NCBI RefSeq assembly: GCF_029223585.1
Contig: NZ_CP119424.1
Span: 1,302,001-1,366,000 of the forward strand
DNA from: Photobacterium sp. DA100
Lineage (GTDB): Bacteria > Pseudomonadota > Gammaproteobacteria > Enterobacterales > Vibrionaceae
Length of the DNA: 64,000 bases
Direction of reading: 5' to 3'
Position 1 is the first letter of the stretch. Every line of letters begins with the position of its first letter. A program made the position numbers and the translations under genes. The notes beneath the pieces are model-generated. The model was not told the DNA's origin. It was given only the letters and a program-made list of their open reading frames with translations, and made no database searches. Shown here in pieces: positions 8,835 to 17,814 of the stretch.

Positions 8835-9494
8835 TCATTGCTGTGATTGATTCAAATAATCTATCAACCCATCTAAATTGACCGGAACGATCGTAGATTT
8901 ATCCTTCCCTTTCTTCACTAGCCCTTCTTTGATGAGCTCATGAATAATTCGGGTATAGGCCCGATCCGTACAACCAAAACGCTGTGCCTCCTGATACATA
9001 TAATCATGATTTAATGATCGGGTTTCAGAGGTACAGCGGCTCACGATATCTTTGACAATGTTGAACTTCAGCGGATACAGAGATCGTTCTATGGCGATAT
9101 TCATTGATGATTGGTACATATTCGCCATGCGGTGGTTCATCCAAAAAGAAATTGACGCGTCTTCAAGCAGGATCTCGGCAAAACGCTCTTTTGGAATCAC
9201 AACAAGCTCTGTCGTCGCTGTTGCCACCACATCGAAAGAACAAGGTTTTCCTGAGAAAAACTCGATCTCTCCAAAGAAGTTATCTTCGAGGTAGTAGTCA
9301 CCCAGGCTAAGCGTTTTACCATTAAGGGCTGTGTGGAGCAGCATAAACTGGGCGGCAGCGGACCAATATACCTCGGTGATATCATGCTCTTGCCTCACGA
9401 TATAGTCGCCCTTATGCCGGGTAATGCGCCGGAAGCTCTCATTGGCAATTAACTGGCGAAACCTTTCTGGCCCTTTGCTTAAAATTTCAGACAT
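8835..9494 (-). CDS. Crp/Fnr family transcriptional regulator
   Basis: The protein has an N-terminal cyclic-nucleotide-binding-like beta-roll (about residues 20-120, with LEDNFFGEIEFFSGKPCSF) and a C-terminal winged helix (about 150-200, with GCTDRAYTRIIHELIKEGLV). There is no N-terminal cysteine cluster, so it is not a Fnr oxygen sensor. The frame extends to a GTG at 9551, but the ATG at 9494 (MSEILSKG) gives the usual length. It is divergent from add, which it might regulate. YeiL-like regulators are the nearest type I can name. The effector is unknown. Confidence 0.82.
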   Translation of the reverse strand: MSEILSKGPERFRQLIANESFRRITRHKGDYIVRQEHDITEVYWSAAAQFMLLHTALNGKTLSLGDYYLEDNFFGEIEFFSGKPCSFDVVATATTELVVIPKERFAEILLEDASISFWMNHRMANMYQSSMNIAIERSLYPLKFNIVKDIVSRCTSETRSLNHDYMYQEAQRFGCTDRAYTRIIHELIKEGLVKKGKDKSTIVPVNLDGLIDYLNQSQQ

Positions 9495-9631
9495 AACCAT
9501 TTGTGTAAACTGTGTCCAACCTATCAAAATATAAAAATAATCTTGCCACACCCGGACAATTGTCGTGCTAATGTCCCCAAGCGATTCTATAAGCTACAGT
9601 TCATAAGCTTAGGAAGCAAAATGCTACATAT

Positions 9632-9654
9632 ATACCCAAGCTACTTGGGTATAC
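9632..9654. repeat. Perfect 23-bp palindrome between the Crp/Fnr gene and add
   Basis: TATACCCAAG-CTA-CTTGGGTATA. The arms equal the outer ends of the MITE at 4052-4316, so it may be a collapsed element. Its position in the shared promoter region also makes it a possible operator. A near copy with one arm mismatch is at 45386-45408. Confidence 0.6.
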
Positions 9655-9723
9655 TGATAATAATCAACCACAATTTGGGAAACACTGCATTTTCCCAGAT
9701 TATTCATAGTTGGGACAACACGA

Positions 9724-10719
9724 ATGAATTACTTCGACCTACCAAAAATTGATCTTCATTGCCACCTAGATGGCAGCGTCAGACCACAAACTGTTATCGA
9801 TCTGGCCAAACAGCAAAACATCACGCTGCCTAGTTATGATGTTGATGAAATCAACGCCTTGATGGTTGCCCCAGAAACTTGCCCTAACCTACCAGAATAC
9901 CTAAGCCGCTTTGACCTGCCGGTATCGGTTATGCAAACGGCTGAAAGCTTGGAGCGTATTTCGTTTGAGTTGTTTGAAGACGCCGCCAAAGAAAATGTGA
10001 AGTACCTGGAAGTTCGCTTTGCCCCTCAGCTTCACATTCAAAACGCCCTGACTTATGAGCAAATCATCGCCAGTGCGGTCAAAGGCATGAAAAAAGCTGA
10101 AGCTCTATACGACATCAAAGGTAACTACATCCTTTCGATGGTGAAGTTCCTGCCTTCTGATACCATCCCGCAAGTGATTGATGCCGGTGTTGGCCTGCTG
10201 AACCAAGGGGTTGTTGCCTTTGATCTTGCTGGTAGTGAACTTGATGGCTTTAGCCATGACTATGCCACTTTCGCACAGGATGCAAAAGATAAAGGGTATA
10301 GAGTGACTATTCACGCTGGTGAACAGGGCTGCGGACAAAATGTCTACGAGGCTATTTCTATCCTAGGCGCAGAGCGCATCGGCCATGGTGTTGCGATAAA
10401 AGATCACGAAAAAGCATACAACCTAGTGAAAAAAGAAGACGTCGCGCTTGAGACTTGCCCAAGCAGCAATGTGCAAACTAAAGCGATCCCAGAACTAGCA
10501 CAGCACCCAATCAAAGCGTTTTACAAAGATGGCGTGCCAGTAACGATCAACACCGACAACCGCACAGTATCCAACACCACAATGACCGATGAAGTTCGCA
10601 AGGTGATGGAGCAATTTGAGCTAAGTGAAGAAGATTACTACCAAATCTACAAGATGAGTGTTAAGCACTCCTTCGCTTCAGACGACGTCAAGCAAGCATT
10701 GATGCAGTTTGCTAAGTAA
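9724..10719 (+). CDS. add: Adenosine deaminase
   Basis: A 331-aa cytoplasmic enzyme that deaminates adenosine to inosine in purine salvage. Metal-binding and active-site motifs are all visible: [11 protein letters not shown] near the N-terminus, VTIHAGEQG (about residue 195), IGHGVAI and the late [10 protein letters not shown]. Length fits the family. It is divergent from the Crp/Fnr-type gene and is followed by a strong terminator. Both neighbouring guaC copies also act in purine interconversion, so the area is enriched in salvage functions. Confidence 0.96.
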   Translation: MNYFDLPKIDLHCHLDGSVRPQTVIDLAKQQNITLPSYDVDEINALMVAPETCPNLPEYLSRFDLPVSVMQTAESLERISFELFEDAAKENVKYLEVRFAPQLHIQNALTYEQIIASAVKGMKKAEALYDIKGNYILSMVKFLPSDTIPQVIDAGVGLLNQGVVAFDLAGSELDGFSHDYATFAQDAKDKGYRVTIHAGEQGCGQNVYEAISILGAERIGHGVAIKDHEKAYNLVKKEDVALETCPSSNVQTKAIPELAQHPIKAFYKDGVPVTINTDNRTVSNTTMTDEVRKVMEQFELSEEDYYQIYKMSVKHSFASDDVKQALMQFAK

Positions 10720-10741
10720 GCACATCTCAAAATACTTAAAA

Positions 10742-10770
10742 GGCCACTTTATCTTTAAAGTGGCCTTTTT
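10742..10770 (+). terminator. Intrinsic terminator of add
   Basis: GGCCACTTT / AAAGTGGCC stem followed by TTTTT, 23 bases after the add stop. It may also serve the convergent ABC permease gene. Confidence 0.9.
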
Positions 10771-10801
10771 CATGTTTGCCGTATACCAAGCCGGTTATAT
10801 A

Positions 10802-11899
10802 TCAATCTAACGATTTCTTAAACCGTTTAGATGCCACCAGCAAGCCGATAACGGTAAAGCCTGCCAGCCATAGCGTGTCTTTCCACAGCCCGATCAAATC
10901 AGCACCACGCAGCACAATCCCTCTGATCAAACGCATAAAGTGTGTCGCTGGTAGCGCTTCTGATATCCACTGCGCAGCAACAGGCATGGCTTCATAGGGA
11001 AACATAAAGCCAGAGAGCAAGATCGATGGCAGTAGAATGAACACGGTCATTTGCATCGCTTGAAGCTGGGTCGATGCGATCGTCGAGATCACCAACCCCA
11101 AGGTTAAACTGGCAGAGATAAACAGCAAGGTACCAAACAAGATCTGGCTGATCGCCCCATTGATCGGCACATCAAAGATAAAATGCCCCAGTCCCAATAT
11201 AATGAACACCTGAATCAAACCAACAAAGATATAGGGAACTATCTTGGCCACCATCAATTCAAACGAGTGGATAGGTGTGGTGATCAGCAATTCGAGGTTG
11301 CCGCGCTCACGCTCCCTCACTATCGCGGCACTGGTAAACAGGATCATCGTCATGGTTAGAATCACCCCCAAGAGCCCGGGAATAATATTCACTGCCGAGC
11401 GTTGCGTAGGGTTGAAATACAGTACCACCTCAAAAGTTTTTTCAATTGGCGGGCGAATTTCAATATCCAAATCCGTGAGCGGCATGGTCTGTAGACCAAG
11501 GATTGCAGCACTGATCATGGTATCCGAACCATCGACAATCCACTGGCCAAGCTCTCGGCCCTGCATCGCACGTTGGGTAAGATCACCGGGTAAAATCAAC
11601 GCAGCCCTCACTTCTCCTTGTTGAATAGCCACCTCTGCTTCTTGGGGTGATGAAAATTGCCTTTTAACATCAATAACCTGGGTCACCTTCACTGACTCGA
11701 TTATCATTCGCCCTGCGACGCTATTGCTCTGATCCACGATGGCGACAGGGATATTGCGAACATCGGTATTTATCGCAAAGCCAAACAGCAACAACTGGAT
11801 CAGCGGGATCATCACTACCATGCCAAAGGTAATACGGTCGCGTGATAACTGGCGAATCTCTTTCACCATCACTGCTTTCATACGGTTGAGAGCATTCAT
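10802..11899 (-). CDS. ABC-2 type export permease (YbhR/YhhJ-like)
   Basis: A 365-aa membrane protein with an N-terminal helix, a large periplasmic domain (about residues 45-170) and five C-terminal membrane segments, typical of ABC-2 exporters. It is the last gene of a three-gene operon and overlaps the ATPase stop by four bases, indicating translational coupling. With the ATPase and the HlyD-like lipoprotein it should form a tripartite efflux pump that would need an outer-membrane TolC partner. The substrate is unknown; E. coli relatives have been linked to drug or hydrophobe export. Confidence 0.88.
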   Translation of the reverse strand: MNALNRMKAVMVKEIRQLSRDRITFGMVVMIPLIQLLLFGFAINTDVRNIPVAIVDQSNSVAGRMIIESVKVTQVIDVKRQFSSPQEAEVAIQQGEVRAALILPGDLTQRAMQGRELGQWIVDGSDTMISAAILGLQTMPLTDLDIEIRPPIEKTFEVVLYFNPTQRSAVNIIPGLLGVILTMTMILFTSAAIVRERERGNLELLITTPIHSFELMVAKIVPYIFVGLIQVFIILGLGHFIFDVPINGAISQILFGTLLFISASLTLGLVISTIASTQLQAMQMTVFILLPSILLSGFMFPYEAMPVAAQWISEALPATHFMRLIRGIVLRGADLIGLWKDTLWLAGFTVIGLLVASKRFKKSLD

Positions 11900-12828
11900 T
11901 GCCTACCCTCCCCAGTCACTGTCACAAAAACATCTTCCAAGCTAGGTCGAGCAATGTTCATCTCGCTATTGGCCAATTTGGGGAACGAACCCTTCAACCA
12001 CTCAATAGGATCATCGATATGTTGACGTATCAGTACCCGTAAACGGATGCCAAGCTGAGCTGCCGAGCGGACCTCATTTTTTTCCAATAATTGCTCTTTC
12101 AGCTCCCGCAAACGCTCTGCCTTAATCTCGACAACATGTACCCCCATCTCTTCCATCAGCGTTTCTGGCTCGCCATCAGCGCGGATCTTACCGGCTTCCA
12201 TAATTGCTAGCCGGTGGCAACGCTCTGCTTCATCCATATAGTGGGTTGTCACCAAAATCGTGGTGCCCTGATCCGAAAGATCAAAAAGCTGCTCCCAGAA
12301 CTCACGGCGATTTTCAGGATCAACCGCTGATGTCGGCTCATCGAGAAACAGTAATTCTGGTTTATGCATGGTTGCTGCAGCCAATGACAAACGCTGTTTT
12401 TGACCGCCACTCATACCGGAAACACGCTGCTTTCGCCGCTGATCTAAGCCATAGGTAGCTAGCTGCTCGTCAATCCTTTGCGCTAATTCCTTTTTTCCCA
12501 TTCCGAAGATCTGGCCAATAAACTCTAAGTTCTCTTCCACGCTTAAGTCATCGTAAAGCGAGAACTTCTGGGTCATATAACCTATTTTAAGCCTCAGCTT
12601 TTCTGACTCCAGAGGGATAGTTAAACCCAGTACAGAAACATCACCTTCAGTCGGGCTCAGTAAGCCTGTCAGTACACGGATAGTGGTCGATTTGCCGCAG
12701 CCGTTGGGGCCTAAAAAGCCGTAGATACTGCCTTTCGGCACATTGAGGTTAATGTTGTCGATAGCAATGAAATCACCAAACGCTTTCTTTACGTTATGGG
12801 CTTGGATCGCGTATTCCTTCATGATCAT
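11896..12828 (-). CDS. ABC transporter ATPase (YbhF/CcmA-like, single domain)
   Basis: A 310-aa nucleotide-binding protein. It has Walker A GPNGCGKST at about residue 40, the signature SGGQKQRLSLA at about 140, Walker B LLFLDEPTSAVDP at about 160, and a switch histidine in TTHYMDEAERC. It carries one ATPase domain, unlike YbhF, which has two in tandem. It overlaps both neighbours by four bases (ATGA junctions), so the three genes are one transcription unit with coupled translation. Confidence 0.92.
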   Translation of the reverse strand: MIMKEYAIQAHNVKKAFGDFIAIDNINLNVPKGSIYGFLGPNGCGKSTTIRVLTGLLSPTEGDVSVLGLTIPLESEKLRLKIGYMTQKFSLYDDLSVEENLEFIGQIFGMGKKELAQRIDEQLATYGLDQRRKQRVSGMSGGQKQRLSLAAATMHKPELLFLDEPTSAVDPENRREFWEQLFDLSDQGTTILVTTHYMDEAERCHRLAIMEAGKIRADGEPETLMEEMGVHVVEIKAERLRELKEQLLEKNEVRSAAQLGIRLRVLIRQHIDDPIEWLKGSFPKLANSEMNIARPSLEDVFVTVTGEGRQ

Positions 12829-13790
12829 TCCCCAGCCAGTTCCACTTGGGCAGGTACACCAGAGGGGAGTTGTTCCGCACTATCAGGCAAGTCAACTTCA
12901 GCGAGATACATCAAACGGGAGCGCTCATCTTCCGTTAATGCATAATAAGGGGTAAATGCAGGCTCTGACGATACCCAACGGACTGTGCCTTCAAAGGGGA
13001 GCTCTACACCATCCACATGAACAGGGACTTTTCGTCCAGGTACGAAATCCACCCGATGGCTGGCTGGTACATAAACCCTTGCATAGGGAATGCGGTTGGC
13101 CTGAACGACAGCGACGACCCCATTAACAGGCACCCGCTCGCCAAGGTTATATGGCAGGTTATCCAATATGCCATCACGGGTAGCGACAATCGTCAGCTCA
13201 TCCAGCTTTTGCTGCTCCAACACCACATCCGCTTTGGCAGCGGCCAGTTCGGCCTTAGCTTGATCAATGTCCTCTGGCCTCGATCCTGCGGTCAGTTTGC
13301 TGAACTCTTCGTTGGCAGAGTCCAATTCAGCTTTGGCTGAATCCCTTGCTGCGAGTGCACTGTCTTGTTCTGATTGGCTGATCAGTCTTCGACTGACCAA
13401 TTCGGCCTTACGGTGATAATTCTTATCAGCCTCTGTAAGTTGTGCCTGCGCTCTGGCAACTTTGGCCTGTGCCGCAGCGATATCTTCCGGCCTTTCACCG
13501 TTTGTAAGCCTGAGCAAGTAGGCCTCTGCTTTAGATTGCTCGGCAATAGCGTGTGCCAATATTGCTTGCTGGTTCTTACTATCAAGCCTTACCAGCACAT
13601 CCCCTTGTTGTACCGTACTGCCCTCTTTGACGGGGAGCTCCCTAATGATTTCATTGGCAGTCGCACTGAAAGTGACCCGGTCACGCTCAAGGGTACCTAA
13701 AGCTTGCTTGGGTGAGTCTTTCAAACATCCTGTCAGCAGCAAGGGGACAAATAGGAGGAAAATGATACGTACGCAAAAGCTTCCTTTCAT
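12825..13790 (-). CDS. HlyD-family periplasmic adaptor, lipoprotein
   Basis: A 321-aa adaptor of an export pump. The N-terminus has a lipobox LLLTGC, so it is probably anchored to the inner membrane by a lipid at Cys22. A biotinyl-lipoyl half-domain (VKEGSTVQQGDVLVRLDS) is followed by a long alpha-helical hairpin with two repeats beginning NGERPEDI and AGSRPEDI, then the second lipoyl half and a beta-barrel. It is the first gene of the ABC operon; its promoter must lie in 13791-14182. Confidence 0.88.
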   Translation of the reverse strand: MKGSFCVRIIFLLFVPLLLTGCLKDSPKQALGTLERDRVTFSATANEIIRELPVKEGSTVQQGDVLVRLDSKNQQAILAHAIAEQSKAEAYLLRLTNGERPEDIAAAQAKVARAQAQLTEADKNYHRKAELVSRRLISQSEQDSALAARDSAKAELDSANEEFSKLTAGSRPEDIDQAKAELAAAKADVVLEQQKLDELTIVATRDGILDNLPYNLGERVPVNGVVAVVQANRIPYARVYVPASHRVDFVPGRKVPVHVDGVELPFEGTVRWVSSEPAFTPYYALTEDERSRLMYLAEVDLPDSAEQLPSGVPAQVELAGE

Positions 13791-14182
13791 TGCTTTATCT
13801 CTTATGGCTGGTTCATTGAATCAATGACATTTATCCATACTACTTACAATAGCACTCAGGCAGGGCAAATCACTTAGCACTACCTCATAACTTCAATGGT
13901 TTACTTGTTACCTAAGAAGTAAAATATTCCTTTCACTTCCGAAAGGAAATAACCATTTAATCACTTTCTTCTTATTGAAGAATTAATTGAGAGCAATACA
14001 AAGAAAACCAATATAGTCAATTTAATCAGTAACTTAATTTCAGACCAGAATACTAAGTAACATCAACATGTAATGTGAGATTGGTTAGATATAGAATAAA
14101 GCTACGAATTAAACAGCGATTGGTTTGTCTGCAATGGCTGTTGGGATTGTGGCAATTATTGTTTTACAGTGCTTCGCAAAAA
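13791..14182. other. AT-rich intergenic region, possible promoter of the exporter operon
   Basis: About 390 bases without a convincing frame. One clear structure is visible, a stem TTCCTTTC / GAAAGGAA with a six-base loop at 13927-13948. It has no T-run and might be an operator. No other site could be assigned. Confidence 0.4.
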
Positions 14183-15085
14183 TCATGAAGCAAGATAGTG
14201 TTTTGCTTTATCTGCCAAAAACTCTTTCAGCGCCTGAATCTGCGGGTTAATGACTCTTCTGCTAGCACAAACCAGATATAAGGGAGCCGGCTCTGGCTCT
14301 AGACCAATATCAACGCCCATTAGGCGCCCTGCGACCAGATCTTCTTTCACATCCAACAGCGACTTATAGGCAATCCCCTTCCCCGCAAGCGCCCAGCGCC
14401 TGACCGCCTCGCCGTCACTAGCATAGCGATTTCCCTTCACAACCAGCGTCACCTCATGACCGCGCTGAAAGAACCGCCAGCGGTTATACAAGCTATCTCC
14501 CAAGGCAAAACACAAACAGTTGTGAGTAGCCAACTCTTCCGAGGTCAAAGGTGTACCATATTCCGCCAAGTAGCCAGGAGACGCACACAAGATGCGGGTA
14601 TTTCCCCCAGCAATCGGTAAGGCCACCAACGAAGAGTCACTCGGTTCACCATATCGAAGTGCAATATCGACAGGTTGGGTATACATATCTGCTAACCCAT
14701 CGCTAAGCTGCACCCTGACTTCCAACTTTGGGTGTTGCGCCATGAACTCATCGATCCAACCTAGAAAGATATTTCGACCACAATCCGAGGGCATAGAGAG
14801 TTTAATCACTCCCCGAAATTCTGCCTGGCCCTCAGTGATCGTACTGCAAGCTTCTGTCATCAGACCGACAGCCTGCTCGCAGTAATTGAGGAACTGCTCA
14901 CCCTGCTGGGTAAGACGGAGGTTACGGGTCGAGCGGATAAACAGCAGTGCACCAACTTCACTTTCCAGCCGCTTCAATGCCGCACTGGCTGCCGCAGGGG
15001 TGATATCCATGTTCCTCGCCGCAGCAGAGAGGCTGTGCTGTTTGGCTGTCTCGATAAAAATTTTGAGGTCGTTGAGCGCTTTCAT
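14183..15085 (-). CDS. LysR family regulator
   Basis: About 300 aa. The N-terminal HTH (FIETAKQHSLSAAARNMDITPAAASAALKRLE) is followed by a LysR effector domain beginning near VIKLSMPSDCGRNIFLGW. It belongs to the CrgA/DhcR-like group (short linker, C-terminal LYLVCASRR). The frame also permits a TTG at 15091; the ATG at 15085 (MKALNDLK) is preferred. It is divergent from the oxidoreductase at 15213, its probable target, a frequent arrangement for this group. Confidence 0.9.
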   Translation of the reverse strand: MKALNDLKIFIETAKQHSLSAAARNMDITPAAASAALKRLESEVGALLFIRSTRNLRLTQQGEQFLNYCEQAVGLMTEACSTITEGQAEFRGVIKLSMPSDCGRNIFLGWIDEFMAQHPKLEVRVQLSDGLADMYTQPVDIALRYGEPSDSSLVALPIAGGNTRILCASPGYLAEYGTPLTSEELATHNCLCFALGDSLYNRWRFFQRGHEVTLVVKGNRYASDGEAVRRWALAGKGIAYKSLLDVKEDLVAGRLMGVDIGLEPEPAPLYLVCASRRVINPQIQALKEFLADKAKHYLAS

Positions 15086-15212
15086 TTTCAAAATCTATTT
15101 GAAAGTAAATTAAGTCAATACTGGTTTTTCAAAATTTAATTGTCAAATAAACTTCGACCATAGAGTTAAGAAAACACCTACCCTTTTGTAAGGGCAGTCG
15201 AAGGAGAAGATC

Positions 15213-16217
15213 ATGAAAGCAGTCGGCTATCAACAATCACTACCCGTTTCTGAACCACAGTCTCTGGTGGATATCACCTTGCCAGAGCCCGTTGCTACAG
15301 GTAGCGATATTCTGGTCGAAGTCAAAGCCATCTCGGTTAACCCGGTTGATACCAAGGTACGCATGCGTGCAGCCCCGGAACCAGGTCAGTACAAAATACT
15401 TGGCTGGGATGCCGCCGGCATCGTCAAATCTGTCGGCCCGGAGGTTACCCTATTCAAACCTGGCGATAAAGTCTGGTACGCTGGCGATTTGACCCGCTCA
15501 GGCTCCAACGCTGAGTACCAACTGGTGGATGAGAAAATCGTCGGTCACATGCCAGCAAGCCTTGACTTTGCCCAAGCAGCTGCCTTACCTCTGACAACCA
15601 TCACTGCGTGGGAAATGCTATTTGACCGCTTACAGGTTGAAAAGGACAGCAATAAAAAATTACTGATCATCGGTGCAGCCGGCGGTGTAGGATCGATTAT
15701 GGTTCAATTGGCGAAGAAATTGACTAACCTGACGGTTATCGGTACCGCTTCACGTCCTGAGACCCAATCATGGCTTAAAGAGCTAGGAGCTGATCATGTT
15801 ATCAATCACCGAGAATCACTGAGCAAGCAATTGGCCGAGCTGGAGCTGGGCGAAGTGGACTATATCGTAAGCCTGACCAACTCTGATGATCACCTTAGCG
15901 AAATTGTCGAATCAATCAAACCGCAAGGCAAATTCGGCCTGATTGATGATCCGGCGTCGTTTGACATCTTGCAGCTCAAGCGTAAAAGCATTTCACTGCA
16001 TTGGGAATTCATGTACACCCGCTCACTATTTGGCACTGAAGACATGATTGAGCAGCATCACCTACTCAACAATGTTGCAAAAATGGTCGATAAGGGGGGC
16101 ATAAAATCAACAATTGCCCATCAAGGCGGTAAGATTTGTGCGGATAATTTGAAGAAAGCGCATGAGCTCTTAGAGTCACAGAGAGCGCTCGGCAAAATCG
16201 TACTTGAAGGTTTCTAA
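15213..16217 (+). CDS. MDR-family zinc-type alcohol dehydrogenase-like oxidoreductase
   Basis: A 334-aa medium-chain reductase with an N-terminal GroES-like domain (SVNPVDTKVRMR) and a Rossmann domain (IIGAAGGVGSIMVQLAKK, about residues 154-171). It lacks the cysteine ligands of true zinc alcohol dehydrogenases and resembles NADPH:quinone or enal reductases. AAGGAGAAGATC leads into the ATG, giving a good ribosome site. It is divergent from the LysR gene and lies just upstream of the duplicated guaC segment. Detoxification of reactive carbonyls or quinones is plausible but not shown. Confidence 0.88.
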   Translation: MKAVGYQQSLPVSEPQSLVDITLPEPVATGSDILVEVKAISVNPVDTKVRMRAAPEPGQYKILGWDAAGIVKSVGPEVTLFKPGDKVWYAGDLTRSGSNAEYQLVDEKIVGHMPASLDFAQAAALPLTTITAWEMLFDRLQVEKDSNKKLLIIGAAGGVGSIMVQLAKKLTNLTVIGTASRPETQSWLKELGADHVINHRESLSKQLAELELGEVDYIVSLTNSDDHLSEIVESIKPQGKFGLIDDPASFDILQLKRKSISLHWEFMYTRSLFGTEDMIEQHHLLNNVAKMVDKGGIKSTIAHQGGKICADNLKKAHELLESQRALGKIVLEGF

Positions 16218-16326
16218 TTTAAAATCAGAGCACTAGAGGCAAAAAGGAAGGAATTGCGAAGATAGTAAGCAGCAGTCGAGGTGCTATCTTCGTAAAGGTA
16301 ACACAAAAAAATTTACATTATTAGAC

Positions 16327-16354
16327 TTGTTAAAAAACTTTCTCTGCCTATAAT
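16327..16354 (+). promoter_or_regulatory. sigma70 promoter of guaC copy 2
   Basis: Same TTGTTA-N16-TATAAT as in copy 1, base for base. Confidence 0.7.
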
Positions 16355-16358
16355 GCTG

Positions 16359-16393
16359 AAAACCGGAGCGTCTGCCAACGCTCCGGTTTTTTT
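16359..16393 (+). terminator. Leader hairpin with T-run upstream of guaC copy 2
   Basis: Identical to the hairpin at 7579-7613. Its presence in both copies, behind different upstream genes, shows that it belongs to the guaC leader and is not the terminator of the preceding gene. Confidence 0.65.
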
Positions 16394-16478
16394 GTGCCTG
16401 CAACATGGTGAATCTCAATGCTATCTGCCAATAGCCTCAAAGCCATGATGCTACATTCGATAAGATAAGGAATGACCA

Positions 16479-17522
16479 ATGCGTATCGAACAAGACTTGA
16501 AACTGGGCTTTAAAGATGTACTGTTTCGTCCAAAACGTTCAACCCTAAAAAGCCGTTCTCAAGTTGAATTAACCCGCGATTTTACATTCAAGCATAGCGG
16601 TCGTCAATGGTCTGGGGTACCAATTATTGCTGCTAACATGGACTCCGTCGGTAGCTTCGAAATGACCGCTGCCCTTGCCAAGCACGGCGTTATGACTGCG
16701 GTTCACAAGCACTACACCGTGGCTGACTGGGCTGAGTTCGTTAACAACAACGACGCTAGCGTACTGAACAATGCTATGGTTTCTACCGGTACGTCTGAAG
16801 CAGACTTCCAGAAAACCAAAGACATCATGGAACTGTCTGAAGACCTTATCTTCATCTGTATCGATATCGCCAACGGCTACTCCGAGCACCTGGTTGAGTA
16901 CGTGCAAAAAGTCCGTGCTGAGTTCCCTAACAAGGTTATCAGTGCTGGTAACGTCGTTACTGGTGACATGGTTGAAGAACTTATCCTTGCGGGTGCTGAC
17001 ATCGTTAAAGTCGGTATCGGCCCTGGCTCTGTATGTACTACCCGTGTTAAGACCGGTGTAGGCTACCCTCAGCTTTCTGCCATCATCGAGTGTGCCGATG
17101 CTGCCCACGGCCTAGGCGGCCGTATCATCGGTGACGGTGGCTGTGCCTGTGCTGGTGACGTTGCCAAAGCCTTCGGTGGCGGTGCCGACTTCGTGATGCT
17201 TGGCGGTATGCTGGCTGGCCACGAAGAGAGCAACGGTGAAATCATCGAGCAAGACGGCAAGACTTTCATGAAGTTCTACGGCATGTCTTCGCAGAGCGCG
17301 ATGGACAAGCACTCTGGCGGCGTGGCCAAATACCGTGCTGCAGAAGGCAAAACAGTTCTTCTGCCATTCCGTGGCCCGGTTGAGAACACTATCCAGGACA
17401 TCATGGGTGGCGTACGCTCGACCTGTACTTACGTCGGTGCCGCTAAGCTGAAAGAGCTGACCAAGCGCACAACCTTCATCCGCGTGCAAGAGCAGGAAAA
17501 CAACGTCTTCGGTAAAGAATAA
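16479..17522 (+). CDS. guaC: GMP reductase, copy 2 (attachment-site copy)
   Basis: The encoded 347-aa protein is identical to copy 1 and has all GuaC motifs, including the catalytic cysteine in GPGSVCTT. Its 14 nucleotide differences from copy 1 are all at third codon positions and lie after base 467 of the gene. A Tn7-like transposon end begins about 22 bases after the stop. Its original terminator probably lies beyond the element at 28444-28469. The coding sequence is undamaged, as expected for insertion downstream of an attachment gene. Confidence 0.97.
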   Translation: MRIEQDLKLGFKDVLFRPKRSTLKSRSQVELTRDFTFKHSGRQWSGVPIIAANMDSVGSFEMTAALAKHGVMTAVHKHYTVADWAEFVNNNDASVLNNAMVSTGTSEADFQKTKDIMELSEDLIFICIDIANGYSEHLVEYVQKVRAEFPNKVISAGNVVTGDMVEELILAGADIVKVGIGPGSVCTTRVKTGVGYPQLSAIIECADAAHGLGGRIIGDGGCACAGDVAKAFGGGADFVMLGGMLAGHEESNGEIIEQDGKTFMKFYGMSSQSAMDKHSGGVAKYRAAEGKTVLLPFRGPVENTIQDIMGGVRSTCTYVGAAKLKELTKRTTFIRVQEQENNVFGKE

Positions 17523-17552
17523 CTCCAAAGTTATTCAACAACTTGCAAAAAC

Positions 17553-17613
17553 AACCGTAAATTGATTTTACGAAATCTTACCTTGAAATAAAAAACAACC
17601 ATATCTTGAAATG
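17553..17613 (+). repeat. TnsB-type binding repeats at the guaC-proximal end
   Basis: CAACCGTAAATTGATTTT starts at 17553 and CAACCATATCTTGAAATG at 17596, both pointing inward. An inverted copy of the core (TATGGTTGTTTTT, 17654-17666, exact reverse complement of 17591-17603) lies just before the tnsA fragment. In Tn7 such sites at the right end also repress the tns promoter. Confidence 0.75.
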
Positions 17614-17664
17614 GCTTATAAAGTGTACAATGCTTGAGTAAGTTTACTCTAGGTATGGTTGTTT

Positions 17665-17808
17665 TTGTATGATAAAACAAATTCTAAGAAACTCATCAGT
17701 AAAAACTTATCACGGTTTGTCAGCCTCAAAACTGATTCCATACATACAGTTGAATCCGACTTAGAGTTTGATGCCTGTTTTCACTTTGAATTTTCAGCAC
17801 AAGCCTAG
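17665..17808 (+). pseudogene. tnsA: tnsA N-terminal fragment (Tn7-like transposase endonuclease subunit)
   Basis: A 47-codon frame from a TTG at 17665 reads LYDKTNSKKLISKN..., SRFVSLKTDSIHTV and ESDLEFDACFHFEFSAQA before TAG. The SDLE motif aligns with that of Tn7 TnsA, where the glutamate is catalytic Glu63, and the following aromatic/acidic pattern fits TnsA of Tn7-like elements of vibrios. Only about the first fifth of the protein remains. The break is followed within ten bases by the convergent end of the BatD-like gene, so a deletion or recombination joined the two. The overlapping ATG frame at 17669 has no family resemblance. Confidence 0.75.
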
Positions 17809-17814
17809 GTGTTA

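Larger units (their letters stand above)
16293..17522 (+). repeat. Duplicated segment, copy 2 (leader plus guaC)
   Basis: Second copy of the unit at 7513-8742. It includes an identical promoter (TTGTTA 16327, TATAAT 16349-16354), an identical leader hairpin (16359-16393) and guaC. The sequences diverge immediately at the stop codon. Confidence 0.95.

Noticed and set aside
17112..17528. Long antisense frames over both guaC copies (also 7789-8328, 8332-8775, 16569-17108)
   Set aside because: They mirror the codon structure of guaC and have no ribosome sites; shadows of the real gene.
17591..17666. 13-bp inverted repeat as a stand-alone insertion sequence
   Set aside because: The arms are copies of the TnsB-type core CAACCATA and are better explained as part of the Tn7-like end.
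17669..17767. 32-codon ATG frame MIKQILRNSS... next to guaC copy 2
   Set aside because: The overlapping frame starting at 17665 carries the TnsA-like SDLE region; the ATG frame has no resemblance to anything and ends at once.
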